DNA of 64,000 nucleotides. Source: Chelydra serpentina. Taxonomy: Eukaryota > Chordata > Testudines > Chelydridae. Of this stretch, positions 1 through 12,913 are shown one piece after another. The notes beneath the pieces were generated by a model. It ran no database searches. It saw only the letters and a list, made by a program, of their open reading frames with translations, and had not been told where the DNA came from. Each line of letters starts with the position of its first letter. Position 1 is the stretch's first letter. The DNA lies in NCBI GenBank assembly GCA_037349315.1, contig JBAIAC010000007.1:6634001-6698000 (forward strand), given 5' to 3'. A program made the position numbers and the translations under genes.

Positions 1-1857
1 ACGATTTAAGAGTACTATCGCTTCCACTCAGGCAGTTTTCCCAATACGCTGCCTGCATACTCCGATGCGGGAATTGGTCCCCCTTCTAGCCAGTAATACT
101 GTGGAACATGCAGATAACTCAGGGTATTTGCTTTGGACTCTACACCAGCTTCCCTGCCTCCAGATGTCACTGTTCCTTGTTCAGCTGCGAATGATGTAGT
201 ATTCTCTCTTACTACAAGATTTAGGATTTTTGTCCTAATAACTTTGTCTAACTGGAAAATTAGTCACTATTTCACTACTTCTACAATGGTACACACGAAA
301 ACACATTTGGGTGTGAAAACAGGCATTTGCTTAATGAGATAGATGTATCCAATCTGTTTGCATACAAACATTCCCATTTTTTATGTACTCAAATCCATAA
401 GGCACTTCTGAAAATATGGCCCTGATAGATATATGCATGAAAATACCAACTCCCGTGGCTGGTAGTTGAATGGACAAAGTGTTCTGTGCATAGTCTCGTA
501 CCTGTGTTTTCAGACTCAATTACTGGGATTGCACATGCACTTTGGGTGACTGGGTTTCTAGAGCACCTGCATACAAAACTGGCCAACTGCAATGTCCATT
601 TGCATGCGCAGCTATGGTAATGACAAAAGAGCAATTGCATATGCATTTCTCTTCATGGACAGTGTGGCTCCAGGCTTAAAAGTTTGGCCCTAAGTTGTCA
701 AAAAGAAATGTGAAAACAAAACCCAAATAGCACTAATGATAAGCATGTCCTGATAAGACTGGGAAATCTTATACATTAATCCTAAAATTTCTATTAGTCA
801 GTAGACTGTTAAGAGCATAGTTTACTGGTAAATGTAGCCTAGGGATCATATATGGATACTTACCTTTTCCTTTTTACTCCAATAGTCTATCCTTCAGAAA
901 CATCTGGAATTTAAATATAAAATATGTATTTTAGCAAGTGTTTCTCAGTATCTGCTCTCATCTGCACAAAAAAGTTAATGGCAGATACTTAGTTTAAGAT
1001 GGATGTAATTAAACAGACCCATTTTTGTCTGATCCTTGTGGTCCTTTTATGCAATGACTTAACATTGACCTCAGTAAACGTTCCACACATGAAATAACGG
1101 CAGCATCAGGCCTTAAGCTGAAGCAGACATTTTCTTTTCCTTATAGATTTAACTCATCCCTTTCTCTAGTTTGCTGTCCAAGTATCCACATCCCAATCAC
1201 CTCAAAAGTGTATGAATACAATAATAACCTTTCCGTTTAAAAATCCTATCATCAAGAAACCAATGTACTTGTGTTACAAGAATATAGCCACATGCATGCA
1301 CATACCATGAACATTCCCAGGGATAGAACTTAGGACCTTTAGTATCCAAAGCACAAGCCTGTACCATTGGAGCTAAAATGAGCAGGTAGCAAGGTATTAT
1401 GGGTGGTGGAGGGAATGGTCCTAAGAGGAGACATGTTCATGCTCAGCCCCAGTGTAGTATTATTTAAAATGTAAACAACAGAAGTTGTCCATACAAAAAA
1501 TTCTAGTCATTCTAACCATCAATTAAACTTACAGTGCCATAATGCTAATCATACAGCGCCAGGCCAGGCAGCAGCTCTGGTTTGTTAGCCTTGACATGTC
1601 CACTGTGGAAAAGCTAAAATGTGGTTCTGAAGAGAACAGTGAAGCTCTACATATTTTCCACAGCTTCCTTACTGAATTAGCCTTTAGGAACAAGATATTA
1701 AATGTAACATCATCCAGGCTGTGCCATAAAATAGGCATACTTTTCCTAATGAACACAATAGCTTTTCCACTGAATTTAAGTCCAGATCCTCACTGGTGGA
1801 AACTGACATAGCTCCATGGAGCTGCATCAGTTTCCACCAGCTGAGAATAGGATGGAG
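1..1857. other. CCDC175 3' flank, no gene seen
   Basis: AT-rich sequence with scattered short open frames and no recognisable protein. A palindromic stretch around 1790-1855 (two halves of a GTGGAAACTGA-type inverted repeat) resembles the old short inverted-repeat elements found elsewhere in the window. The next gene is presumably beyond the left edge. Confidence 0.5.
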
Positions 1858-1887
1858 TTTATTTCTGAAGTGTTATCACCGTTTATT
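1858..1887 (-). promoter_or_regulatory. CCDC175: Two AATAAA polyadenylation signals of CCDC175
   Basis: AATAAA occurs on the minus strand at 1887-1882 and again at 1863-1858, about 30 and 53 bases after the CCDC175 stop. This implies a 3' UTR of under 100 bases. Confidence 0.55.
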
Positions 1888-1915
1888 CCTAATGAACAAA
1901 TTCACCGTAATTCCA

Positions 1916-2107
1916 TCAGGATACAAAGTAAAAGAAAAGGGATTGGTGTATCTTACTGGGTTCCGTGCTGGATTTCAAAGAAGCCAGTCCATCAAGGTTA
2001 TTTTGTAGCCCTTTGTTAATACAATCAATCTTTTTCTCTCTCTCATGAAGTTTTGTTACAAGATCTGCTATTGAAGCCAGGATTTCCTTCTCATTCTCCA
2101 CAAATTC
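1916..2107 (-). CDS. CCDC175: CCDC175 terminal exon
   Basis: Phase 0 from acceptor GTCTCATTATAG to TGA at 1918-1916. Contains [20 protein letters not shown], then LDGLASL. A possible donor CCCA/GTAAGA inside it could link to a further exon. The adjacent polyadenylation signals favour termination here. The last 15 or so residues do not look like the human C-terminus. Confidence 0.78.
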   Translation of the reverse strand, partial: EFVENEKEILASIADLVTKLHEREKKIDCINKGLQNNLDGLASLKSSTEPSKIHQSLFFYFVS

Positions 2108-5100
2108 CTATAATGAGACAAAGTGGAAAAATCATTTTCTTGTAAAGAAAAAGAAATCACAAAACATTAGGACCCGTTTGTTCTGCATTGCCTGACTTTT
2201 CATAGATTGTCCAAACACCAATTGTATAACTCTGCTGGGTTGGCATACCCACTCGAGATCCAGAGCCAGCTCTTATGCAGATTTTTCATGAGTTTCTTAT
2301 TGCAGGTTGAGTTTTACAAAAATTTAAAGAAAGATGACAAGCTTTAGGTATGTTTGAACCTAGGATGAGGGAAATGGAATCAGAACCAACCTAGGACAAA
2401 GAAATTTACAATAATTATTTTTATGCAGAGCTAGAAAATTTCTAATTTCCTGTATTTTACCCTGTGGCAGAGTAATAATGGTAGTAGAGTATTTACAGTG
2501 CCAGATCTTCTATTATTCTTTTTTGCATGGTAACCAAATTATTTTCAATGCTAAAAAATACCTTCTCAAAAAATGTTGAAACCCACCTTTTGAATGCTAC
2601 TGTCCTCTGACCATCCCTTCAGAAAAAGCTCTAAAATAAATTCAGTTTTAAAATGTTAGCAGACTGTCAGAGAAACATAAACATTCTAAAATAGTCTTCC
2701 TTTTTAAATACTGAGAATATGATACTTTTTGTTTTTAAATAGCTGAACATTCCCTTTGATGACATGTTACTCACGATGAAGGACTGTCAGATCACTCAGA
2801 ATTGTTATTGTTGTTGATTTGTGGTTTTCGGCTTCATGGCTCATTGTCAAAATATCCGCTTTCATCTGTGCATTGCACTGCAGAGAAAATCATTGCAGCT
2901 AGGTAAATATTTGTGTTTGGTCTCTCCTTTCTGATCTCTTTAGTAATTTGTGTGACCTACAGATATACAGAGGGTCGTTTATTCCCCAGGACAAAACTCT
3001 TTCCATTGTTACACTTCTCCTCAACAGGCATCCATTTCACTTTCTAGAACAACCACATTAACGATAACCAAAATAAGTGAAATCTCAGGATCAGATCCTC
3101 AGCTGTAAACCAGTCAGTCAATGCAGCTGTGCTGATTTACACCCGCCGAGGCTCTGGCACTCACTAGTCACTTGCAGTTTAGTTTCCCTGTGTCTCTTTA
3201 CTATATGTAACTGTCCCAAGGCAATAGTGAAGTACAAAAGCAGGTTCCAAATTAGTATCTTTGTTGTACTTCAGGTACCAATAGCTCTTTCAACTTTTGG
3301 AGTTGAAACTGATTTTCTTCTTTCTGTAGTTCCTTTGCTACATCATCAGCAGTAGAGGACGTAGAACACGGGTGGGCAAACTACAGCCCATGGGCCACAT
3401 CCGGCCTGCCAGCCGATTAAATCTAGCTCTCTATCTCCCACTGAGGAGTGGGGCCTGGAGCTTGCATGTGCATGCTGAAGCTCCTGGAAACAGCAGCATG
3501 TCTCCCTTCCGGCTCCTATGCTTAGGGACAGCCAGGGGGCTCCGCAAGCTGCCCCCCGCCATAAGCGCCACCCTCATAACTCCCATTGGCCGGGAACTGC
3601 GGCCAATGGGAGCTGCAGGGGCGGTGCCTGCGGACTGGGCAGCGCGCAGAACCGCCTCACGCCTCTGTGTAGAAGCCGGAGGGGGAATATGCTGCTGCTT
3701 CCAGGAGCTGCTTGAGGTAAGTGCCACCCAGAGCTGCACTCCTGAGCCCTTCCCGCGCCGCAACCCCCTGCCCAGATACCCCTCCCGCCCTCCGAACTCC
3801 TCAATCCCAGCCCGAAGCACCCTCCTGCACCCCAAACCCCTCATCCTCAGCCCCACCCCAGAGCCTGCACCCCTCCCGCACCCTGAACTCCTCATTTCTG
3901 GCCCCACCCCAGAGCCCGCACCCCCAGCCAGAGCCCTTACCTCTTCCTGCACCCCAACCTCAATTTTGTGAGCATTCATGGCCCGCCATACAATTTCCAT
4001 ACCCAGATGTGGCTCTTGGGCCACAAAGTTTGCCCACCCCTGACGCAGAGCAACCAGCATTTGGGTGTCAGAATGAACAGACCATCTTGAAATTGTTCCC
4101 GTACTGAGCATCAAGGAGAGGGATAACTGTACTATGGCTTTCTTTCTGAAGAAGGCTTGTGTTTATATCAGAGAAAATAAATTATAAGGTCACATTTTCA
4201 AAGCGCCTCCTAAGTAGCATCTGTAATATTAGTGCATGCAAATACAGGCAACTGCACTTGTAAAACCAGGCTTCTGTGCATTCAAACAGGGGCACATACA
4301 AATACTACACACAATACAGAAAGCCCTTTGGAAATTTAGCTCATTGTGTCTAATGAAGGTGTAGCTTCAGCTTCAAACTGCAGCCTGACATAGATCAGCA
4401 ATCAAGACTTTGCTTTCACAGTAGTCTAATGTACTCAGATCTTTTCTGGAGAAGGAATTCCTCTATTCGTGTAGGCTAGTTTGACACCTCGCACAGGACC
4501 TAGCAATGGAAGACTTAGGTTAACATTTCCAAAAATAGCTAGGAGCCTAAGTCCCATTTTCCGAGACGACTCAGGCACTTATGAACCTAAATCTATTGAC
4601 TTTCAATGAAAATTGGGCTCTTAAATGCCTAAAGGAATGTCTAGAGCTGGAAGATGTAAATTCTAGCTCGAGGAAACGCAAGTGGCGCTCTGATAGAGCT
4701 AGTGCACTAAAAATAGAAGTGTAGCCACGGCGGCGCGTGGGGCTAGCCACCCCAAGTACAATGCCATCTGAGACCAAAAGTATGCATGCAGGGTGGCTAG
4801 CTCCTCCCACTGCTTCTACCACAGCAGCTACACTTCTGTTTTTAGTGTGCTAGCTTGATCAGAGCTAGCGTGGCCATGTCGCCTCAAGCTGGAATTCACC
4901 CCTCCAGCTCAAAGTCGCTTCTGAAATGGGACTGGGCACTTCTGAAAACTACCTTAACCCTGAAAAACAATAAGGCAGCAACAAATGCAAATGCTTAGCC
5001 AGGATAGAAATGACTGATCATGTCATCACCCGAGTCCAGAGCTGGATCCATCAGGTAAAATGTAGGGATTCCTACAGTCCCCGAAAGGAAATGCACCTGG

Positions 5101-8100
5101 AAAGCTGAACATCAGCATGCTGCATGCAAAACTCCTGTAAAGGCAAAACAAGTCAGCTTTCCTGTGATTCCTTTCTTTGTTGCAGAGTGGCGGGAGGCAC
5201 TGTTAATCCTCTCTGGGCAGTAACCACAATGAATCCCAGTGTTTCTCATCTCTCATCACAAAAGTGCACCATTCTAAGAGGGGAAAACCTACCACCTAGT
5301 TTCAGCTTGAGACCATTTCCTATTACTTAGTGGGCTTGGGTTTTCTGGCACACGGTGCTCCGGCCACTGCTCCAGAATAAAAGAATGAGCTAAAATGGCT
5401 GTGTAAGTCAACAGGGAGAAATGTGGGATTGTCTTCCTTGCTGCAATACCAAACAGCACAGGCCTCTTCTATGCCTCAGTTTTCACCCAGTCTTTCACAG
5501 CTAGCAGGGAAGCCTTTCCCTATATACCTGACTGGATGCACCAGAGTGCTTTTTCTACTCAATGATGAAAGATCCCTTCACAGACAAAATGCCAAAGGGA
5601 CAAATCCTGCCCTTAGATGTTCCTATGTGTCTCCCAGGGAAGCTACCGGGAGCCCCACAGGTGCATCAGAAAGCAAAATTTGGCTCCTATATTGCATGCT
5701 GAAGCATTTATAGAGTTTATTCTGTTTAATCATGCTCCAATTCGATTTTTCCCTGTGAAAAAAAAATTGAAGAGAGACCTGCATGCTGACAAGCTGTGCT
5801 GTAAACCATCGGTATACTCACTAATTTCATTGTGCAGTTTTCTGTTTTCACAATGTCGAGCTTCCTGTCGACCTCATAGATGTCTCTCTCTAGCAACTTC
5901 AGAACTTCCGTATGATCTTTTAACTGGTCAAATGCCAAGTCACGCTTTATTCTTAATTCATTCTTCAGCTCAGCCTATTAATGAATAAACCCTTCATTAT
6001 TTTGCTTCATTGTAATTGATCTTGTATTTGGACTATAGTTGTTGTAACCTAATACATTAATAATACTAAGAATACTTTTCACATATGTGGCACCTTTCGC
6101 TGAAAGATTTCAAAGCGCTTTACAAAATGAATCTTATCTCCATCTTACACATTAGGAAAAAGAGGCACAGAAAGGTGAAGTGGAATTGCTCAAGGTCAAC
6201 AAGCCAGTGGCACAGCTGGGAACAGAACCCAGGTCTCCTGACTCTGTCTCATATACTAACCATTGGACCTCATTTCCTGTTTGTTTAAATCAGACCTGGG
6301 ATCACATTGATGAGCTTAGTGACACACACACAACGTATTTCTGTTGATGAAGGCTTTGGTGGTACACAAATGTTTGGAACACAGATTCTGGGTAAGCTAC
6401 TGCCTATTTAAAGATGCTTGAAGAAGGAGCACTTCCTTCTCAAATCAGGAACAGCATCTGTGCCTGTGGGCTTTTGTGGGTCAGCAACCACAGAGTTCCA
6501 TCCTTGCAGTATCACACAGCCAGGCACAAACCTTGTGGTTTTGTTTGTGACTCATACACCTTTCTTTAGTACTGTGTCCTTCACACAAACCATCCGTGAC
6601 TCTGAATTTCTCTCTCCTTATGCTGTTATCTATTGATATAGTCAAGATAGGCAATGAGCTGGAGAGATCATGAGACAAAGATACAGGACAATTTTACCAA
6701 GAAGCAGCAAAGACTCTTGCACCAGCAAGCTTCTGTACAGGGAGAGAGCTCACACAGGGCCCAATACTGCAGCCCCTTCCTCACTTAAGTAATCCTTTTA
6801 ATTCCATTGGGACAGCTCATATGACTGAGGGTTACAAGATCAAGGTCAGTTTTTTGCATGACAAATGACAGTGCTGCTCTGTGGTCTGAATCAAGCTACG
6901 CAAGCTCCCTCCAGCCAGAATCTCTGTGCATGACCAGTTCCATAGCAGCTATAGGGAGATGGTACTGGAAGGGTGGAGGGAGATCATTAAAAAGCACAAG
7001 AACAGACGGGAGGAAAACTGATTTAGGAAACTTTAACAAATAATGTTAAGCAAGGTTTGAACCATTACCATGATCTTCTTGAGTTTACCAATCATCTTGA
7101 CTGACTGATCAATGGATTTTGTCAGTCTTGTCTCTTCATTTTTTAGTTCTACAAATCAGGAAAAGGTTTTTTTAGACAACAGAATTAGATGTTCCATCAA
7201 CAAGTGATCAACTGTATAGGGACGTTATTATTCATTATTAATGTTCCAGTAGTGTCCAGATGTCATAATCCAGCTGGTGCACAAAGCCCACAGAGCTTTA
7301 CTGTACTTTACAGTTATCTGAACTATGGTAAAGAGCTCTGGTACAGTCAGATCTCTTATTTATATATAATTTTAATAATTTTTTCAAATACGACAAATAT
7401 ATCAAAACACCAGATTCACCATAATACACAAAGTAAGTAAAGAGGATTAGGATAAAGATCGGGGAGGGGAAGCGAAATATCTATCTTCAGAGTCTATATT
7501 AATCTTAAACCTCTACAAAATCAACTCAAATTACTTTGAATTTTTCAGGCATTTCCCTTCTTGGAACGCCAGTCACTCATTAGCTTCAAGGTCACCCATA
7601 TCACCAAGTCAGACCTCTTTCTAAGACAGAATCAGAAGGCTTCAAAGTGCATCGGAGTTATTTAATACCTACCTGAGGCTACTTTTTTAAAGTCTTCATA
7701 TTTTTCATGCTTCTCTTCCAGCTCTTTCCGTCTTTCTTCTATGATAGGGATGCTCAGAATTAGTTGTTGTTCTTTTTGATATATCTCTTCGGTTTTACCT
7801 TTGACATCATCCTTTAGTGAAAATAAATGTTAATGAATGATCTATTAAAGTGGGCATAATCACTGTAGCAAAGGAAGACAAAATTAACAGATTAACTGGA
7901 AACTGCAGAGCTGAGAGACATAGATTTGAAAGTGAAGAGTGGCAAAATGAAGGCAATTTGAATATCCAGAATGAGGAGACAGCCTAAGTAATTCTTTTGA
8001 CATTACACATCGTGAATTTCCAGCCATATTACAAAGTTATTTAAATAGAAGCAGTGAATTCAGGTGCATATACTGGCAATACTTGTATTGACACAGGAAT

Positions 8101-11100
8101 ATACTCTTTGTGCATAGAGAACTGCAATAGAAGAGACAGCAGGTAGAGCCAGGGGTGTTCACGTTGCTTTACAGACAAATAAGACTATAATAAGATAAAT
8201 AAGTGAGCAGAGACTGCAGCAAGTATGACTAAAATGACTTGAGTGTGCACAACTGGAGAAGAATATGAAAGAGTAGAAGCCCCAGGAAGAGGCACAAATT
8301 GTTGTAACACCAAAATGACAAAAAGTGAAGACACGGGAAGAAACGGAGACAGTTAAAGAAGAGAAAAACCAGAGAGAACCACTGAAGGAGAAATAATAGT
8401 TACAATTATTTTTCTACCCCAAAGGGTATATCATTATCTTTGACTTGACTCAGTCTAGTGCACATGCAAAGGGTAATCCTCATATGTCACATTCATTGTG
8501 TGATGTTAGAGCAACCCTATTAAAGACAGTGGAGAAGGAGTTAAAGAACATTTATCAGGGTATGTCTATACTTACCCGTCGCGTCGGAGGCGCGGGATCG
8601 ATGTTCTGGGTTCGATTTATCGTGTCTTGTCAAGACGCGATAAATCAAACCAGGAAGTGCTCCCCCGTCGACGCCGGTAATCCTGCTCTGCGAACGAAGC
8701 AGGCGGAGTCGACGGGGGAGCCTGCGCGCCGCGTCTGGACCACAGGTAAGTTCGAACTAAGATACTTCGACTTCAGCTACATTATTAACGTAGCTGAAGT
8801 TGCGTATCTTAGTTCGACAGGGAGGGTTAGTGTAGACCTAGCCTCATACGTTATGTATGTTTTTGAACAGCACAGCTGCCAGGAAGTGCACATAAGGAGA
8901 GATCCAGTGTGTAATTATTTTAGATCCATACACACAAAGGCATTGAAAGAGAGAGAGAAGAAGAGACTTGGGATATTTCATACATTAAGGATGTCTGATT
9001 TATCCTATTCTGAACCATTAGACTGATGGCTGAGAATCATACAACCAGGAAAGGTTACCTAGAGACAGAGGAAATGCTATATACATCGGATGGGAGAAGT
9101 GCCTGATGTTTCTGGAAGCTCCAGTCAGTTCTCATTCAGAGTCTCACATTGTCCTCCTTGCTCTTTGAAGGAGGGCTGCTGCATGCTATAATAGAGCACT
9201 CAGAGGATTAGCGCACATAGGACCAAACTGCCCTGCATTACGCCTCACACAACATCAGTGATTTCAATGGATTTACAGCTCTGTAACTCAGAACAGAATT
9301 TGGCCCACCATGTCTGCAGCGAGACTAATATTTTCATAAAGCCTGTGCTGTTTATATATCGCGGGACAAATTTCACAGTGATCAACTCCGAGCAACTGCT
9401 TCAATGTTAACGGGGCTGCAAATTATGAAAGAATTTGGTCCAATTAGTGTAGCACCATTGAAGTCAACAGAGTGGTGCCAATTTACATGAGCAAACGTCG
9501 TCTCCCCATTTAAACTACTCTTTTCAAGAATTTTTTTAAAATGACATTTACCTCAAGCCATTGTATGTCTTCTATTAAGCTGTATTCATAAGTCTCGCAT
9601 TCAACTTCTGTTTTATTTATATTTTCACTAAGATGCTTGACCTGTTCCTGAGCCTGAAAAATTTCTTTTTGGAAATACTCATTCTGGTTGCAGAAAACAA
9701 AATTAACAGGGACAATCACTTCTGCAGTACACACTGGCTCACTTGCAATATTAAACAACAACCGCGCTGAGTAAAATGAGTGTAGTTGTCATTTGAAACA
9801 CAGTGCTGTGTGATCATAACTGCTTTACAATTTTGTTAATAATCTGTTAAAGCCAGATTCTCAGATGGCGTAAACTGACACAGCGCCTTCAAAATAATAA
9901 TTTACACCAACTGAGGATCTGGCCCTTAAAGTTTAACCGCTTTGCCAAGAACAGCACGAAAGGTGGGGAATTACAGTGAATAGGCTTTGTGGTAATGCCA
10001 ACTGGTTAACATACCTTTGCAATTAGCTCAGCATGACGTTTTTTACCAATCTCAAGTCTTATATTCATTTCATTCATGAATTTCTCCTCTGTTACCCACA
10101 AGAGTTCCTTCTTCTTTGCTAGGTGAAGTTGTTTCCACTGAAGCAAAGCTCTAGTGGTAAGTACACGAACAATATCACCCATTACATGACATTGCATTGT
10201 AATTGATTGGGAAATCAGAGCTGCATAGCATGTGTAAAGTAACAAAGCAGACTTGACTCTGAGAGGCTCCCACCAACAGCATAAATTCACAGGTTTCTAG
10301 GCCAGAAGGGACCACAGTGATCATCTAGTCTAACCTCCTGCATAACACAGGCCGTAGAGTTTCCCAAAAATAATTCCTAGAGCAGATCTAGCCATGCAAT
10401 GGGGTAATGATGTGGATAATAAAGAGGACAGAACAATAGGGCCAGAGAGCACTTCTGTAAGGAAAACAGAGTCACAAGCAGTTGGGAGGTACTCATGGAG
10501 AAAAAGTCCTAAGAGAAGTATATAGAACATGCCTCTCTAAAAATAAGACATGTCCCTTTTAGTTTGGAAGAGTATCACATCTTGAGCACAACTGAGTGAA
10601 ACTGGGTTTTGGACCAGAATCTGAAGATGGTTCAGCTTGTGAGTATTTCTCCCCCGCCCCTACCCCTTAAATTCACTTGGAGTTCTGAGTTTGCTGAGTA
10701 AACTTCAAAGCAAACTGGGAAAATTTTATCATCCTCTCACAAATAAATCCGAATGATTGTAACTGGAGTTATCTAACTTGGGGCCTCTTCCATAGCTAGC
10801 TCCCCCCTGCCCATACACATTAGAAGAGAGACATGAAAGGGCCCCCTGGCATCTAAATCCAAGCATCCGTGCTTAAACAGAGTATGCAGAGTGATGCAAA
10901 TTACATCTTGGCAGATCTCATCAATAGCGATGCATTTAGCATAACTCTTATTATAATGTGCTTTCAGTGGTCTTTGTAGAACATGCTCCCCCACCCCAAG
11001 GTTTACGAAACAAAACAAACTCAATGGAAGGCTCTATTTAAAGGCTGAAAAATGTGCAGTCCCCAGGAAAGCAGCTGACATAATCCAAGATGCAAAATCA

Positions 11101-12878
11101 TTTAAAATAGACCACCCTCTTTCCCGGACCACTGTGCTCATGACAGCTGGAGCCCTAAATGTCTACCAGACTGGTGGTATGATTTTCAAAGGTGCTGAGC
11201 ATTCTAAGTACCCATTGACTTTAACAGGAGTTGTGGGCACTTGGCACTTGAGAAAAGTAGGCCACACAGACTCACAGTCTGATCCTGCTCCCAGTGAAAT
11301 CAATGGCAAAACTCCCATTGACCTCAATTGTGCAAGATCAGCCCTAAACTGGAAAACAACAGCAATAGCTTACAAATATACAGTGTTTTTCCATCTGGAA
11401 AGATCCCAAAGTGCTTTACAAAATTAAATTGGTACCCAAACCAGAACAATTTAATGCATTGCTGATACGGAGCCACCTACTTGGTAAATTTTAGCAGGTG
11501 TTACCACACAACAACACTACAGGACAGGAAGTGAAGAATACCTCATCCAAATGAGACAGCAGGGGAATTTAGAAGACAGAATACAATTACCCCAGATGTA
11601 ATTTGGCTATGACATTGAGATGAATCACTCCTTATCCAGCAAAAAGGACCACTGGACCTTTGGGTGGTTAGGACCTTGGTTTTAGGTCTTATTTGAAAAA
11701 TATAAACAAAGTCATATTAATGATTTACAATGTTGATCTGTTCCTTATGCAGATGGTGACTTGCAATTTTACCTCATCTCACTTTCTCTCTTTAAACATT
11801 CCTCTAGATTCTCTAGTTCTCTTGCGTAGGCTTCCTTAGCATTTCTGAAACAAGAATAAAGGTTTAGAATAATGCTAACCTTTGTGAACCACTTCATTTT
11901 ATACGTTATTTTTTGAATATACAATTTTTAAAAGCTTTTTCCAAGGCAGCAAGCTAAGCACTCCTACCAGCTGGGGACTCACTTCTCAGAAATATACCTA
12001 TTTTGGTGTGCAGTCATGATTCTGTGCTTCATATGGTATGTTGTCTCTTAGGTAGGCGACATGATTGCAAAGTAAAACAGGCACTTGGTAGAGGCTATGG
12101 CAAAGCCAAGAGTCCTGACTTATGCCACAATCAATAACACTGTGAGAGAAGGCAATCAGAGGTCCTATTAATCAAGCCCAAAACACCAGGGCAAAAGTTT
12201 AAGAACAGAGATTTTAAATTAGTATGATTTAGGTGCAGTAACTAATATAGAAGAACCTGCACAGATGTGGAGCCTCAAGGCAGATGGATGCATACATTCA
12301 CTTGCACACATTATATATATCTGCTAATGTAGAAGTCCCAAGGCAAACATTAGCATGCAACAATTTTTTGTGGACTCAACACATTCTAGAGGATTTTAGT
12401 TTAATAAAATAAAAAGGCGGGTAATTGGAGGCAGATGTAATCCTGCTCCCATATGTCTGACTGCATTTTCAGGAGACACTGTTACCAGTGACCCTCTCTC
12501 CTTTGAGATACAAGAGGGAGATGGAGAAGTGGCTACCCAGAGCCTCATGAAGATTTGGCAGTAGGTGGTAGCGGAGACTCTCCTGTGCTTGAAGGGCAGG
12601 GCTTACACCAACCCTCAGGCTGCCACCCCAGTAGACTTCAAATGTACACAGGTGGGGTGGCCCCGCAGAGACAGCTGAACATGTCCTAACTGATATTCTG
12701 GCCATGTTTGGTTAGCAAAATAATACTAGTATTTTTGCTATTCTGCAATTTATAAAATTTTGTTTGCTCACCCCTCATCAGTGGATTTATTTTTCCTGGC
12801 TTTCTGAGAGAACCCTTACAGACAATAGTATTGTGTACAGGTGGCTATTTAAAAAACAAAGACTTTACCCTTTTCCTC

Positions 12879-12913
<35 letters not shown>

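Noticed and set aside
858..900. 39-nt segment with strong acceptor and GTAAGT donor beyond the last CCDC175 exon
   Set aside because: It meets a stop at once in the frame that would follow, and polyadenylation signals precede it. Possibly a chance pair of sites.
3372..4114. 199- and 227-codon frames on opposite strands
   Set aside because: They lie inside a hAT-like element with terminal repeats and target duplication; GC content keeps both strands open. Minus-strand residues near 4060-4110 (R-E-Q-F-Q-D-G-L in another frame) looked faintly CCDC175-like but do not fit the phase.
5740..5760. Alternative acceptor after exon 16 leading to G-K-I-E-L-E-H-D and stop
   Set aside because: It has a strong pyrimidine tract but leaves a 66-base intron, no downstream donor and an immediate stop. 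It would truncate the protein before conserved 3' exons.
8445..9026. 193-codon plus-strand open frame
   Set aside because: It runs through the palindromic MITE and unrelated flanks. No recognisable protein or splice context.
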